From contig NZ_ATTQ01000019.1 of NCBI RefSeq assembly GCF_000419765.1, positions 50,647 through 114,646 on the forward strand: a stretch of 64,000 bases of DNA, written 5' to 3'. This document shows, in pieces, positions 21,512 through 30,697 of this stretch (position 1 is its first letter; each line of letters starts with the position of its first letter). The notes beneath the pieces are model-generated. The model was given only the letters and a program-made list of their open reading frames with translations, was not told where the DNA came from and searched no databases. The translations under genes and the position numbers were made by a program. This stretch comes from Rhizobium mongolense USDA 1844. Its GTDB lineage: Bacteria > Pseudomonadota > Alphaproteobacteria > Rhizobiales > Rhizobiaceae.

Positions 21512-22875
21512 AAAGTTACGACGCGATCTTTATCGGGGCCGGTCAGTCCGGCCCCTTCCTCGCCGCCCGCATGTCCGAAAAGGGCATGAACGTAGCGCTG
21601 ATCGAGCGAAAATATCTCGGCGGTACTTGCGTCAATGCCGGCTGCATGCCGACGAAGACGCTGGTCGCCAGTGCCCGGGCCGCCCATGTCGCGCGCCGCG
21701 GCGGCGACTACGGCGTGAAGATCGCTGGCAAGATCGAGATCGACATGATGATCGTGCGCCAGCGCGCCCAAACCGTTACCATGAACGCCCGCCAAGGCCT
21801 GATCGACTGGCTTGACAGCATGGAAACAATGGACGTGATCTACGGTCAGGCCAGATTTGCCGATCCGAAGACAGTCATCGTCAACGGCGAGATGCTGTCG
21901 GCGCCGCAAATCTTTCTGAATGTCGGTGCCCGCCCGGTCATTCCGGATTTTCCCGGTATCGAGGACATCGACTATCTCACAAGCACGTCGATCATCCACC
22001 TCGACACGCTGCCACGCCACCTCGCCGTCATCGGCGGCAGCTATATCGGTCTCGAATTCGCGCAGATGTACCGTCGCTTCGGCGCCGAAGTCACGATCAT
22101 CGAACGCGGGCCGAAACTTGCCTCCCGCGAAGACGAGGACATCTCCGACGCAATCGCGGAGATTCTCGGTGCGGAAGGTATTGCGGTTCACACTCAGGCA
22201 GATCCTATCGCATTCGTAAAGAATGGCGATGCTGTTGCCGTCAGCACCGGCGCCGGCAAGCCGGCGATCGAGGCAAGCCATGTGCTGATTGCAACCGGCC
22301 GCAGGCCGAACACCGACGATCTCGGCCTCGATGCCGCCGGCGTTCTGACGGACAAGCGCGGCTACATCACGGTGGACGACAGGCTGATGACCAATGTCGA
22401 GGGCATCTTCGCGCTCGGCGACTGCAACGGCCGCGGAGCCTTTACGCACACGTCCTATAATGATTTCGAGATCGCCGCAGCTAACCTGATTGATGGTGGC
22501 GATCGCAAGGTGAGCAGCCGCATTCCCGCCTATGCACTTTATATCGATCCGCCGCTCGGCCGCGTCGGCATGACGGAGAAGGAAGCGCGCGCTTCCGGCA
22601 AAAAGATCATGGTCTCGTCCCGCCCGATGAGCCGCGTTGGTCGCGCCAACGAACGAGGCGAGACCATGGGTTTCATGAAGATCGTCGCTGAGGCCGAAAG
22701 CAAGCGAATTCTCGGTGCTGCAATCCTTGGCATCGAAGGCGACGAGGCAATCCACGGCATCATCGATGCCATGAATGCCGGAACGACCTACCCTGCCCTG
22801 CAATGGTCGGTGCCGATCCATCCGACCGTCTCGGAACTGATCCCGACGGTGCTGGGAGATTTGAAGGCGGTTTGA
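21508..22875 (+). CDS. mercuric-reductase-like FAD disulfide oxidoreductase
   Basis: A pyridine nucleotide-disulfide oxidoreductase of 455 residues. It has an N-terminal FAD site (IFIGAGQSGPFLA), redox pair CVNAGC (C41, C46), NAD(P) site VIGGSYIGLEFAQMY, a second FAD motif (GIFALGDCNG) and a dimerisation domain ending with QWSVPIHPTVSELIP. It lacks the N-terminal metal-binding domain and the C-terminal Cys pair of true MerA, so it is the MerA-like group of uncertain substrate. The frame is open far upstream, but the ATGA overlap with the DUF4126 gene fixes the start at 21508. Confidence 0.85.
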   Translation: MKSYDAIFIGAGQSGPFLAARMSEKGMNVALIERKYLGGTCVNAGCMPTKTLVASARAAHVARRGGDYGVKIAGKIEIDMMIVRQRAQTVTMNARQGLIDWLDSMETMDVIYGQARFADPKTVIVNGEMLSAPQIFLNVGARPVIPDFPGIEDIDYLTSTSIIHLDTLPRHLAVIGGSYIGLEFAQMYRRFGAEVTIIERGPKLASREDEDISDAIAEILGAEGIAVHTQADPIAFVKNGDAVAVSTGAGKPAIEASHVLIATGRRPNTDDLGLDAAGVLTDKRGYITVDDRLMTNVEGIFALGDCNGRGAFTHTSYNDFEIAAANLIDGGDRKVSSRIPAYALYIDPPLGRVGMTEKEARASGKKIMVSSRPMSRVGRANERGETMGFMKIVAEAESKRILGAAILGIEGDEAIHGIIDAMNAGTTYPALQWSVPIHPTVSELIPTVLGDLKAV

Positions 22876-22915
22876 AATATTTCCTTCTCTGCGCCGGAAG
22901 GAAGTTGAGAGGTCC

Positions 22916-23959
22916 TTATTCCATGACGATCTGCAGCTTGACATCCGTCGGCCGTGCTTCGACGGCACGATCGAAAGCCTTGATCGAATCCTCGAACTGG
23001 AAAACCCCCGAAATCAGCGGCTTGAGGTCGACGCGGCCGGAGCCGAGGAGTGCGATCGAGCGCTCGTACTGGTGCGCGTAGCGGAAGACCGTTTCGATGC
23101 GGATTTCCTTGGTCGAAGCCGTCGAAACGTCGAAGCCGACAGGATTCACCGGCAGGCCGACGGCAACGATGACCCCTCCGGGGCGCGCCAGATCCATGAT
23201 CGTTTCCCAGGCCTTGGGCGACCCGGAGCACTCGAAGATCACGTCTGCGCCCCACCCGGCGGTCAGCCGGTTCACCTCTTCGGTGAGATTATTCTCGCGG
23301 ATGTTGACCGGAATGACGCCCTGATACTGCGCGGCGATGTCGAGCTTCGGCTGGGCGAGATCGGCAACAATTGCCCGGGCACAACCTCCAGCAAGCGCGG
23401 CAATCGCCACCATCGTGCCGATCGGGCCGGCGCCGAGGACGACGGCCGTGTCGCCGGGTGCGATTTTTGCTTTGGCCGCGGCCTGCATGCCGACCGCAAA
23501 TGGTTCAACCATCGCGCCTTCCGCAAAGCTTACATTGTCCGGCAGCTTGTAGGTATAGTTGGCGGGATGAACCACTTCCGATGTCAGCACGCCGTGAACC
23601 GGGGGCGTCGCCCAGAAGGTGACGGCAGGATCGACATTGTACATGCCAAGCCGGCTTGCCTTGGAGTTCGGATCGGGAATGCCAGGTTCCATGCAGACGC
23701 GGTCGCCGGCTTTCAGATGTGCCACGCCTTCACCGACTTCGACCACTGTACCGGCCGCTTCGTGCCCAAGCACCATCGGCTCACTGACCACAAAGGGCCC
23801 GATCCTGCCGTGCGTGTAATAATGCACGTCCGAGCCGCAGACGCCGACGGTATGGATCTTGATCTTCACCTGTCCCGGCCCGGTTTCCAGCGATAGATCG
23901 ATATCGCGAAGGGCAAGCTCATGCTGACGCTCCAGTACTAGCGCACGGACTTTGGCCAT
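22916..23959 (-). CDS. xylitol/sorbitol-dehydrogenase-type MDR enzyme
   Basis: A medium-chain dehydrogenase of 347 residues. Catalytic zinc ligands are Cys41 in VGVCGSDVHYYTHG and His66-Glu67 in LGHEAAG. The NAD site is VVLGAGPIGTMVAIAALAGG. The four-Cys structural zinc site is absent, as in sorbitol/xylitol dehydrogenases. It resembles rhizobial xylitol dehydrogenases (D-xylulose reductase), oxidising a polyol to a ketose with NAD+. AAGGAAAC precedes the ATG. It is a single gene; the exact polyol is uncertain (xylitol, sorbitol or L-idonate). Confidence 0.8.
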   Translation of the reverse strand: MAKVRALVLERQHELALRDIDLSLETGPGQVKIKIHTVGVCGSDVHYYTHGRIGPFVVSEPMVLGHEAAGTVVEVGEGVAHLKAGDRVCMEPGIPDPNSKASRLGMYNVDPAVTFWATPPVHGVLTSEVVHPANYTYKLPDNVSFAEGAMVEPFAVGMQAAAKAKIAPGDTAVVLGAGPIGTMVAIAALAGGCARAIVADLAQPKLDIAAQYQGVIPVNIRENNLTEEVNRLTAGWGADVIFECSGSPKAWETIMDLARPGGVIVAVGLPVNPVGFDVSTASTKEIRIETVFRYAHQYERSIALLGSGRVDLKPLISGVFQFEDSIKAFDRAVEARPTDVKLQIVME

Positions 23960-24088
23960 ATGTCGGTTTCCTTCCCTGATAGTTCGTCCGATTCACCCCG
24001 GACGTCGTTTAACCGACTATACGACCCTCCAGGCCCGCAGTTCAACAGAATTGCGAGGCTTTTGCCCACAATGTGATGAATTGCTCAG

Positions 24089-24345
24089 TTAATCGCGACC
24101 ACCGAGGAACTGCGCAAGCTTGCCGCCGATGGCAAGCGGGCCGAGATCGAATCCCGAAGAAGCCGAGCCTGGCCATCAGCGCGCCGACCTGCCCCTTTGC
24201 TGCGGTGTCGTCGCCGGAAATAAAAGCACGCTTGCCGTCGTCAGCCTGGGGATTTTCGATACGTGGCCGGGCAGCAGATGCTTGAAAATTTCGCGCGTTT
24301 CTGACTGGCTGATTAGTGTCAATGACGTTCAAAAGTTTCAATGAA
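24089..24345 (-). pseudogene. decayed F420/NADP-dependent oxidoreductase fragment
   Basis: Three reading frames together give pieces of the NADP oxidoreductase (F420-dependent-like) family: EIFKHLLPGHVSK, then PQADDGKRAFISGDD and KGQVGALMARLGF, then GFDLGPLAIGGKLAQFLGGR before a stop. At least two frameshifts separate the pieces, and the N-terminal Rossmann half is missing. It is a remnant of the C-terminal half. It lies between the MDR gene and the ABC importer and is not expected to give a functional product. Confidence 0.6.
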
Positions 24346-24427
24346 TGCTTGGAAATGGCAGTCGGTACGCGTCATTGACCGCATGGCCTGGAAGGTATCC
24401 GGAGCGATCTGTTCTTTCGCTACTCAG

Positions 24428-25174
24428 TCAATGCGTCCGTCCGTAGTTTCTGCTCGCATTCAGCAGGTGCCGAGAATAGGAATGTTCGACGGCTCCTTTT
24501 CGCAGCCGTTCGATATCCACCTCTTCGACAATCTCGCCTGCCTCCATGATGGCGACGCGACCGCACATGTGGGACACGACGGCCAGATCGTGGCTGACGA
24601 GCAGATAGGTCAGGCCGCGCTCCTTGCGCAGATCTTCCAGCAGATTGAGAATTTCCGCTTGAACCGATACGTCGAGCGCCGACGTCGGCTCGTCGAGCAA
24701 CAGCACGGCCGGATTAAGCACGAGGGCTCGGGCGATGGCCACGCGCTGACGCTGCCCTCCGGAAAGTTGGTGCGGGAAGCGGTAGGTGAGCGACGGATCG
24801 AGGCCAACCGCCAACAGCAGGGCATCTACGTCCACCGAGTTGGTGGCAAGGCCCTGGTTGCGGAGCGGCTCCTTAAGCTGCGAGCGTATTGTCTTGCGGG
24901 GATGAAGTGAACCGTAAGGGTCCTGAAAAACCATCTGCACGCGGCGGAAGAACTGCCGGTCGCGCTGCCGACCCAACGTGTCTCCATCCAGCTTGATCCC
25001 GCCTTCGTAATTCGGGTTGAGACCGGATATTGCCCGCAGGACCGTGGACTTTCCGCAGCCGGATTCACCAACCAGACCGAATGCCGTGCCCCTCTTGATG
25101 CGAAGGCTGACGTTCCTGACGACCGGCCTCTGACCGGAACCGAAACGAATCGTGAGATTGTCAATTTCGATCAA
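24428..25174 (-). CDS. peptide-type ABC importer ATPase (DppF/OppF-like)
   Basis: A 248-residue ABC ATPase: Walker A GESGCGKST (about residue 36), Q-loop VFQDPYGSL, signature QLSGGQRQR, Walker B LLLDEPTSALD and H-loop SHDLAVVSHMC. It lacks the long C-terminal extension of many OppF proteins. It is the last gene of the leftward importer operon and overlaps the upstream ATPase by ATGA. By family knowledge it pairs with the DppD-like subunit to drive import. Substrates of this transporter are inferred from the neighbouring uronate genes, not from this sequence. Confidence 0.88.
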   Translation of the reverse strand: MIEIDNLTIRFGSGQRPVVRNVSLRIKRGTAFGLVGESGCGKSTVLRAISGLNPNYEGGIKLDGDTLGRQRDRQFFRRVQMVFQDPYGSLHPRKTIRSQLKEPLRNQGLATNSVDVDALLLAVGLDPSLTYRFPHQLSGGQRQRVAIARALVLNPAVLLLDEPTSALDVSVQAEILNLLEDLRKERGLTYLLVSHDLAVVSHMCGRVAIMEAGEIVEEVDIERLRKGAVEHSYSRHLLNASRNYGRTH

Positions 25175-26028
25175 TGCGGCGTCTCCAAAGTGATGTCATC
25201 GAACCAGGCCGGATCACGGTTCAATACCGGCAGTCGGGCGGGCGGATTTTCGATCGACGGCAAGGATGCCAGCAAGCCTTGCGTATAGGGATGCCTTGCA
25301 TTCTCAAGATCAGAAGCCTTGAGAACCTCGACGACCCGCCCGGCATACATGATGAGCACGCGGTCGCAGAAGTTCCGGACGAGGTTCAGGTCGTGACTGA
25401 TGAAGATCAGCCCGAGGTTGCGGCGGGCGATGAGTTCATCAAGCAGTGCCAGGATTTCGAGCCGCACCGTCACATCGAGGGCAGACGTCGGCTCGTCGGC
25501 AATCAGAACCTCGGGTTCTACAATCAGCATCATCGCGATCATGACCCTCTGACCCATGCCGCCTGAAATTTCGTGAGGATAGAGCCGAGCCACCCTTTCG
25601 GCATCACGGATCTGGACCGCTTCGAGCATCTCGATCATTTTCCGGTCAGCCTGTTTTGCAGTCGACTTCGGATAGTGAAAGCGAAAGGTTTCGGCGATCT
25701 GCTCGCTGATCCGCATAACAGGGTTCAGCGAATATTTCGGATCCTGCAGGATCAGTCCAATGCGTCGTCCCCGTATTGTCATCATCATACGCTCGTCGGC
25801 CTTGAGCAGATCCACGTCGCGAAACGTCATCCGCTCGGCGCGCACGATTGCCGTCGGCGGCAGCAACTTCATGACGGCGCGCCCGACGGTCGACTTGCCC
25901 GACCCGGATTCGCCGACGATGCCTAGCTTTTCGTGTCCTAGCGAGAAGCTGACGCCGCGCACCGCGCGCACGGTTCCGCCGCCGAAGGCAATCTCGAGAT
26001 TGCGGATGTCGATGAGGGAAGACGTCAT
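25171..26028 (-). CDS. peptide-type ABC importer ATPase (DppD/OppD-like)
   Basis: A 285-residue ABC ATPase with Walker A GESGSGKST, Q-loop LILQDPKYSLNP, signature EISGGMGQR, Walker B VLIADEPTSALD and H-loop SHDLNLVRNFC. The C-terminus has the oligopeptide-transporter extension (HPYTQGLLASLPS), typical of OppD/DppD. The signature GGMGQR has Gly where most relatives have Arg, an unusual substitution. It overlaps its neighbours on both sides (26025/26028 and 25171/25174), so translation is coupled throughout. Confidence 0.88.
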   Translation of the reverse strand: MTSSLIDIRNLEIAFGGGTVRAVRGVSFSLGHEKLGIVGESGSGKSTVGRAVMKLLPPTAIVRAERMTFRDVDLLKADERMMMTIRGRRIGLILQDPKYSLNPVMRISEQIAETFRFHYPKSTAKQADRKMIEMLEAVQIRDAERVARLYPHEISGGMGQRVMIAMMLIVEPEVLIADEPTSALDVTVRLEILALLDELIARRNLGLIFISHDLNLVRNFCDRVLIMYAGRVVEVLKASDLENARHPYTQGLLASLPSIENPPARLPVLNRDPAWFDDITLETPH

Positions 26029-26966
26029 TCCGAACCTCTCGGGTCAAGTACGTCGCGAAGGGCATCGCCGACAAGATTGAACGCAAGGCTGACCAGCGCG
26101 ATGGCAATGCCGGGCGCGGCAATGACCCATGGACTGTCGAGCATGAATTCACGTCCGGTCGCGGCCATTGCTCCCCATTCCGGCCAAGGCGGCTGCGCGC
26201 CAAGACCGAGGAACCCGAGGCCCGCCGCCGTGATGATGATGCCCGCCATATTCAGGGTCACGCGAACGATCACCGACGGAATGCACATCGGCAGGATGTG
26301 GCGGGTGATGATCGCCATTGGCGTCGCCCCTTGCAGACGCACGGCGGCGATGAAATCGGCCTTGCGCAGACTGAGCGTCTCGGCACGCGCAAGCCGGGCG
26401 ATTGGTGGCCATGCCGTCAACGAAATTGCGATGATCGCGTTGGTGATGCCGGGACCGAGTGCCGCCGCAAATCCCAACGCAAGCACCAGGCCTGGAAAGG
26501 AAAGGAAGATGTCGGTGATGCGCATCAGCACTTCATCGACGATACCACCGAAATAACCCGAACAGGTGCCGATCAAAAGACCCATCGGAGCGACGATGAC
26601 GGAAACCAGCATGATGATGTAAAGCGTCGTGCGCGCACCGTAGATCACCCTTGAGAAGATATCGCGGCCAAAATTGTCGGTGCCGAGCCAATGTTCTGCC
26701 GAAGGCGGTGCGAGCCGGCCTGCCATATCCTGGACGATCGGATCGTAACGCGTCAGCAATGGCGCAGCGAGCGCGACCAGGATCAGCAAACCGATGATTC
26801 CGAGCCCTGCCAGGCCGAGGGGGTGAAGTCGGAACTTCAGCCAGCCCTGGTGGAATTGCTGTGCTGAGGACTGAAACCGGCCCTGCGGCTCGGGCGCAAG
26901 CAACCATCTGCGAAGGCTGCTTGCGTTGACGCGATCTGCATGTTCGGCGGACAGTGTCATCGGCAT
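26025..26966 (-). CDS. peptide-type ABC importer permease (DppC-like)
   Basis: A 313-residue permease with a cytoplasmic N-terminus of about 50 residues and about six membrane helices. The hallmark is LGTDNFGRDIFSRVIYGARTT early in the protein; the EAA-type loop (AETLSLRKADFIAAVRLQGA) contacts the ATPases. The start is taken as ATG 26966 in a TGATG overlap with the DppB stop; a GTG one codon earlier is possible. It forms the channel with the DppB-like subunit. Confidence 0.88.
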   Translation of the reverse strand: MPMTLSAEHADRVNASSLRRWLLAPEPQGRFQSSAQQFHQGWLKFRLHPLGLAGLGIIGLLILVALAAPLLTRYDPIVQDMAGRLAPPSAEHWLGTDNFGRDIFSRVIYGARTTLYIIMLVSVIVAPMGLLIGTCSGYFGGIVDEVLMRITDIFLSFPGLVLALGFAAALGPGITNAIIAISLTAWPPIARLARAETLSLRKADFIAAVRLQGATPMAIITRHILPMCIPSVIVRVTLNMAGIIITAAGLGFLGLGAQPPWPEWGAMAATGREFMLDSPWVIAAPGIAIALVSLAFNLVGDALRDVLDPRGSE

Positions 26967-28063
26967 CACCGTGTTCTCGGATCAAGAATGCGATAAAGGA
27001 CATCCGAAAGGATGTTGATGGTCAGGAAAACGGCGCCGATCGTCAGCACAGCGCCCATCACGACGTTCATGTCGTTCATCTGGAGTCCGCGGGTGAGATA
27101 CTGGCCGAGTCCCGGCCAGCCGAAAACGGTCTCGATGAGCACTGCGCCTTCAAGGAGGCCCCCGAAGGTGAGCGCCATGATGGTCAGAAGTTGCACGCGA
27201 ATATTTCTAAAGGCATGACGCCAGACGACCTTCCGCAGTCCAAGCCCCTTCGCTCTCGCCGTTGTAATGTATTCCTGGCCGAGCTGCTCCAGCATGAAGC
27301 TGCGTGACATGCGGCTGATATAGGCCACCGAATAGTAGCCAAGGATCGTGCCCGGCAGGATGATGTGTCCGAGCGCGCTTCGAAATACGTCCCACTGTCT
27401 CTCGATTGCCGAATCGATCAGGAGAAAGCCGGTCACCGGCGTGACAAGCCCCTCGTAAAATACGTCAACCCGGCCAGATGCGCCGACGAGCTTCAACTTC
27501 GCATAGAAGATGAAAAGCGCCATCAGCCCGGTCCAGAAGATCGGAATGGAGTGGCCGGCAAGCGCGATGATGCGTGCGATGTGATCAATGATCGTGCCGC
27601 GCCTGACAGCAGCGGTGATACCGAGCGGCACGCCGACAAGGGCGCCGACAATCATGGCGATGACGGCAAGCTCAATGGTTGCGGGGAAGATGGTCAGCAG
27701 ATCGGTGAGGATCGGCTGACCGGTCGTTGCCGATGTGCCGAGGTCGCCCGTTGCAACCTTCTGCACATAGTTTAGGAATTGCACCCAGATCGGGCGTCCC
27801 AGTCCCAGCTCGTTGTAGACGCGATCATAGACCTCCTTGCTGACCTCCGCTCCGGTGATGGCAAGCACCGGGTCGGCAGGAAGCAGACGTCCCATCGAAA
27901 AGGTGAGGAAGAGCAGGCCAAGGAGTGTGGTCACCACCGCCACGACGCGCCCTGCCAACCGTCGCAGGATCATCACAAGCGGATGGGACGGCGCATGTGC
28001 CAAGCCGTCTTCATCCAGATTGCTGTCCGCATCCCGTTTCGATGTCAGATCGGCGCTCGCCAC
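26966..28063 (-). CDS. peptide-type ABC importer permease (DppB-like)
   Basis: A 365-residue permease starting with GTG after GGAG/AAGGGG. A long hydrophilic N-terminus (about 35 residues) precedes six membrane helices. The EAA loop EYITTARAKGLGLRKVVWRH and the end DVLYRILDPRTR are typical of DppB/OppB. The gene starts 6 nt after the stop of the binding protein and overlaps the DppC gene. Four codons after the likely internal start at MILRRLAGR the family alignment would begin, so the N-terminal extension is either real or an over-call. Confidence 0.85.
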   Translation of the reverse strand: MASADLTSKRDADSNLDEDGLAHAPSHPLVMILRRLAGRVVAVVTTLLGLLFLTFSMGRLLPADPVLAITGAEVSKEVYDRVYNELGLGRPIWVQFLNYVQKVATGDLGTSATTGQPILTDLLTIFPATIELAVIAMIVGALVGVPLGITAAVRRGTIIDHIARIIALAGHSIPIFWTGLMALFIFYAKLKLVGASGRVDVFYEGLVTPVTGFLLIDSAIERQWDVFRSALGHIILPGTILGYYSVAYISRMSRSFMLEQLGQEYITTARAKGLGLRKVVWRHAFRNIRVQLLTIMALTFGGLLEGAVLIETVFGWPGLGQYLTRGLQMNDMNVVMGAVLTIGAVFLTINILSDVLYRILDPRTR

Positions 28064-28069
28064 GGCCCC

Positions 28070-29656
28070 TTACTCCTTAGTCACGCCATGCCAGCGCGTC
28101 GACCAGGTCGTATGCCCATGATAACCTTTGACACTGGCACGCATGACATAGGGGTCGGTGCGCTGGAAGAAGATGACGAGCGGGGCGTCCATGCCGCTGT
28201 AGATGCCGTCCATCTTCTGGAAGATTTCCGTGCGCTTGCCCGTATCAGGTTCCTTCATGGACTGATCGACGAGAGTATTGAGTTCGTCCACCTTCATCCC
28301 GGCTCGCCAGAGATAATAGCTGCCGAGACGCGCCTCGTCGCTGTTGTCGGGATTGTAGGCGTACTGCGTGGCAACCGCGAAAGGATCCGGCAGCCGGGCA
28401 CCGGAATTGCCGAGCAGGATTTCATATTTCCGTTCGCGAAATGCAGGCGTGAATTCGCCGGGCACGAGATTAAGATCAAGACCGGCGGCACGGGCGCTCG
28501 CCTGCAGCGCTTCGGCGAAGGGCAAGGTCGCCGCTCCCGACGGATTGAGCACTTTCTTCAAGCCATTCGGGTATCCGGCCTCGGCCAGCAATTGCTTGGC
28601 CTTGGCGGGATCATAATCGTGGCGGGACGTCGCGTCCTGTGGTGCTCCAATCATGCCGCGAGGGATCATCGACTGCCACGGAAAGCCGGTATAACGCATA
28701 ATATTGCCGGAGATCGCCTTCCAGTCGAAAGCATGCTGAAACGCTTCGCGGACCTTGGGCTTCTGCAGGTCCGGATCCTTTTGATTGAGAGCGATATAGT
28801 AGAAACCGAGGCCCGGAACGCTATCGATCACCATCTCTTTGTTATTGGCCAGGGCATCAAGGTCGCCGCTTGCGAGATATTGCCCGACATCGACGTCGCC
28901 GGCTTCAAGCTGGAGCCGGAGATTGCCGGATTCGGGAATGTGGCGGGCGACAACCCGTGCCATGGCCGGCGGGCCAGCCCAATAATTCTTCTGCGCGTTG
29001 AAGATCGCAACGTCATTTGGCCGCCATTGCGCTAGCGTGAAGGGTCCACTTCCTGCCGAGTTGGCCGACAGCCACGCGCCGGCGAGATCGCCGTTCGCCT
29101 CGTGCGACAATGCCGTCTTCTTGTCGATGATGCCGATCGAAGAGCCAGCGAGAGAATAAAGCACAAGATCGGTATTGACGGCGTGTGGCAGTTCGATCTC
29201 CAGCGTTTGCCCGTCTTTGGCCCGGACGAGCTTGTCCACGTTTTCGGACGTGAAACCCCAAAGCGCGACATCGGTGGAGCCGACTTGCCCCAGCTTGATG
29301 ACGCGCTGGATGGACCATGCGGCGTCTTCGGCCGTGACAGCATTGCCGCTTTGGAAGACCGCGTCGTCACGCAAGGTCAGCGTAATGAGCCTGCCGTCTT
29401 CCGAGACAGTCCATTTTGTGGCAAGCATCGGCTTCAGCGTCTTAAGATCATCCGGCGACAACTGGACGAGGTTGTCGTAAAGGTTGGAGATCAGCTCGGA
29501 GACCGTGCGGGCATTGTTCTGCGCCGGATCGAGCGTTCGAATACCGGTGAGATTGGTACCGATCACCAGCATGTTCGGCGGTGACGCCGCAAAAGACGGC
29601 TGTGCCGTGACCAAAGCACCGGCCAGTGCGATCGTCGTCAGTAAGTTCTTCAGCAT
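28070..29656 (-). CDS. family 5 extracellular solute-binding protein
   Basis: A 528-residue periplasmic binding protein with signal peptide MLKNLLTTIALAGALVTAQP (cleavage near residue 25). It contains the family 5 features LTLRDDAVFQSGNAVTAEDA and QKPKVREAFQHAFDWKAI. GGGAGG precedes ATG 29656; the longer open frame to 29794 is not used. It captures the substrate for the DppB-C-D-F homologues downstream. Members of this family bind peptides, but in rhizobia many bind oligosaccharides or sugar acids. The uronate catabolic genes in the same operon suggest such a ligand. Confidence 0.87.
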   Translation of the reverse strand: MLKNLLTTIALAGALVTAQPSFAASPPNMLVIGTNLTGIRTLDPAQNNARTVSELISNLYDNLVQLSPDDLKTLKPMLATKWTVSEDGRLITLTLRDDAVFQSGNAVTAEDAAWSIQRVIKLGQVGSTDVALWGFTSENVDKLVRAKDGQTLEIELPHAVNTDLVLYSLAGSSIGIIDKKTALSHEANGDLAGAWLSANSAGSGPFTLAQWRPNDVAIFNAQKNYWAGPPAMARVVARHIPESGNLRLQLEAGDVDVGQYLASGDLDALANNKEMVIDSVPGLGFYYIALNQKDPDLQKPKVREAFQHAFDWKAISGNIMRYTGFPWQSMIPRGMIGAPQDATSRHDYDPAKAKQLLAEAGYPNGLKKVLNPSGAATLPFAEALQASARAAGLDLNLVPGEFTPAFRERKYEILLGNSGARLPDPFAVATQYAYNPDNSDEARLGSYYLWRAGMKVDELNTLVDQSMKEPDTGKRTEIFQKMDGIYSGMDAPLVIFFQRTDPYVMRASVKGYHGHTTWSTRWHGVTKE

Positions 29657-29739
29657 CTCAAGACCTCCCAATCTCGTGGCGCAGTGGTTCAGCGCCTCTT
29701 GCCTGCCTGAAATTATGGTGTCGAACTCAGCCCGCCGCC

Positions 29740-30681
29740 TTAGCGGGAAGGCCGCAGATCTCCACGCCCGTGGATGTCGCCTGCAGCCTCCCAACCTTGG
29801 AGCAAGCGAAACAGTTCTTCGCGATCCGTTTGGTCGAGGAGTGGCAGTCCCGGCACGCGCACGGGTCCGACGTCGAGGCCGGAATGCATCACAGCCTCCT
29901 TCACGACCGTCACATTCGCACCATTGCGGAACTTCGTGCGCATGCGTTCGAACGGTTCAAGGCGGTTGATGATGGCGCGTGCGGCAGCGAAATCGCCCTT
30001 GGAAAGCGCATCGTGGACGGCGAGCGACAATTGCGGGGCAACATTGACAAGGCCGGATGTGAAGCCACGTGCACCCGCGGCGGTGAACGACAGCGCCCAG
30101 CTCTCCGCAAGACCGCAGACGAACAGCGCGCCCGCCGGATCCGACGCCGCAATGGCCCTCGAAAGCAGCATCAGATCCGGCGTCGCGAACTTAATGCCGG
30201 CAATGTTGCCGTGACCCGCAAGACGGACCAGTTCATCGACACTAAAGCCATCCGCCCGCACATAGGCGACCAGCGGTAAAGGCGACGCGTCCGCAAGATT
30301 GCAGAAATAGTCGATCTGTGCCGACGGTGCAGCAAAGGGATCGACGGGCTGGTGCGACATCACCGCAGATGCGCCGATGCTGGCGGCATCCTTCGCCATC
30401 CCGATTGCTTCGCGCAGCGACCTGCCGATCGCCGCAGTGACCGGCGCCTTGTTGTCAACGCCGGAAACCGCAGCTTCATGGACGCGGCGGATCTCTTGCG
30501 GCGTCAGAGCATAGAATTCGCCGGTGTTTCCGGCAGCAACAATATTGTGGATGCCAGCGGCTGCCACCCTCCCGTAGACCACTGCCGTGATTTGCGGTTC
30601 GACTTCGCCATTTTCGTCATAGGCCGTGACCGGCACACCCGACACGCCCATCAGCGCCTGACGCATGGTTGCAATGCCCAT
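29740..30681 (-). CDS. DapA-family (DHDPS/KdgD-type) lyase or dehydratase
   Basis: A 313-residue TIM-barrel protein of the class I aldolase DapA superfamily. Schiff-base Lys is K164 in IAGIKFAT and the partner Tyr is Y140 in PLVAYVRADG. The entrance motif GNTGEFYALTPQE (about residues 51-63) is characteristic. It lacks the usual YNxPxxT form after the Tyr, as in sugar-acid members. Given the uronate dehydrogenase and lactonase genes in the same operon, the likely reaction is dehydration-decarboxylation or cleavage of a keto-deoxy sugar acid, as for KdgD. GGGG lies 8 nt before the ATG. Confidence 0.8.
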   Translation of the reverse strand: MGIATMRQALMGVSGVPVTAYDENGEVEPQITAVVYGRVAAAGIHNIVAAGNTGEFYALTPQEIRRVHEAAVSGVDNKAPVTAAIGRSLREAIGMAKDAASIGASAVMSHQPVDPFAAPSAQIDYFCNLADASPLPLVAYVRADGFSVDELVRLAGHGNIAGIKFATPDLMLLSRAIAASDPAGALFVCGLAESWALSFTAAGARGFTSGLVNVAPQLSLAVHDALSKGDFAAARAIINRLEPFERMRTKFRNGANVTVVKEAVMHSGLDVGPVRVPGLPLLDQTDREELFRLLQGWEAAGDIHGRGDLRPSR

Positions 30682-30697
30682 CTTCTACCCCTTTCCA

